Origin: Schistocerca nitens
Taxonomy: Eukaryota; Arthropoda; Insecta; Orthoptera; Acrididae
Assembly: GCF_023898315.1 (NCBI RefSeq)
Contig: NC_064625.1
Coordinates: 102,038,269 to 102,102,268, forward strand
Direction: 5' to 3'
DNA length: 64,000 nt
Below the pieces are notes generated by a model. It had not been told where the DNA came from. It worked only from the letters and a program-made list of their open reading frames with translations, and ran no database searches. The translations under genes were made by a program, and so were the position numbers. Positions 63,805-64,000 of the stretch are shown in pieces; within the stretch, counting starts at the first letter, position 1; the number at the start of each line of letters is the position of its first letter.

Positions 63805-64000
63805 TTCGCTTCTACCCTCTGCCCATAATTATGTTGTATAAATGGAGGTGATGTTTTAACTACTGACTAAGCCTTTGGCACAATTGTTTTATGTATCTCA
63901 ACTGCAGGATGTGATTTTAGTACGTGACTAAAAGTTTTTGTGCTTGTAATACTCTGGTAATTTTACAGTTTCTTAAGCTATAGTGTTTCTTCTTTCTCAG
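63805..64000 (+). repeat. Inverted Penelope arm, right side
   Basis: Near-perfect reverse complement of 60289-60490 (ctctgcccataattatgttg ... tagtgtttcttctttct). It continues beyond the window, so the second hammerhead is expected just outside. Confidence 0.85.

Larger units (their letters stand above)
60150..64000 (-). mobile_element. Penelope-like element remnant 2 with inverted arms
   Basis: The minus strand carries a GIY-YIG endonuclease (63790-62020, interrupted), a 3' region to about 61500, and a terminal segment with a hammerhead motif at 60190-60240. The segment 60289-60490 recurs inverted at 63805-64000 and the arm runs off the window. The short stretch gtgaagagggtgtgg is shared by both arms (61478 and, reversed, 63755). 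Two DNA transposons sit inside it (60511-61467 and 62095-63527). Confidence 0.7.

Noticed and set aside
1-64000. CRISPR array, operon or bacterial features
   Set aside because: No spaced direct-repeat array of that kind. Introns, SINEs and animal transposons show the sequence is from an animal genome.

Overview
The window looks like intergenic and intronic DNA from a large, repeat-rich insect genome. A grasshopper or locust (Schistocerca-like) is most likely. That is inferred from the type of nicotinic receptor exon and from recollection of the abundant tRNA-like SINEs, TAGATG-tailed non-LTR elements and LTR. It was not checked against any database. I recognise one host exon. Nearly everything else that can be named is a transposable element, most of it broken.

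Host gene: positions 55973-56206 (+) hold the first coding exon of a nicotinic acetylcholine receptor alpha-type subunit (signal peptide plus N-terminal ligand-binding domain). It ends at a phase-0 GTGAGT donor. Everything to its right is presumably intron 1. A 3.8 kb DD41D-type element ends 215 bp before the ATG.

Layout: 0-5.2 kb has non-LTR and Tc1 fragments and a solo LTR. 5.5-8.7 kb has a Kolobok-like transposase remnant and a decayed arthropod Cys-rich gene family. 9.8-14.7 kb is a nested stack (mariner in SINE in mariner, then a TTAA element in another mariner). 15-22 kb has two near-identical inverted Tc1-like elements around a reverse-transcriptase remnant, a mariner derivative, a TTAA element and a SINE. 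22.5-27.3 kb has two internally deleted mariners around 3.5 kb of unassigned DNA. 27.5-38.2 kb has five Tc1-like elements or remnants (one inside another) plus non-LTR fragments and a TTAA element. 39.3-45.3 kb has an intact mariner inside a retroelement tail, a Penelope-like element and RTE pieces. 45.8-49 kb is a DD41D transposase split by a 2.3 kb insertion holding a TTAA foldback element and a perfect 124-bp-arm snapback tRNA-like repeat. 51.9-55.8 kb is the DD41D element carrying two Jockey-type retroelements. 57-64 kb has RTE and Tc1 fragments and a Penelope-like element with inverted arms, split by two DNA transposons.

Three transposases have uninterrupted reading frames with all catalytic residues: mariner at 10167-11255 (-), mariner at 39462-40532 (-), and Tc1-like at 15195-16217 (+). 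In several places, removing an insertion on paper restores an older reading frame, which fixes element ends to the base and gives a relative insertion order.
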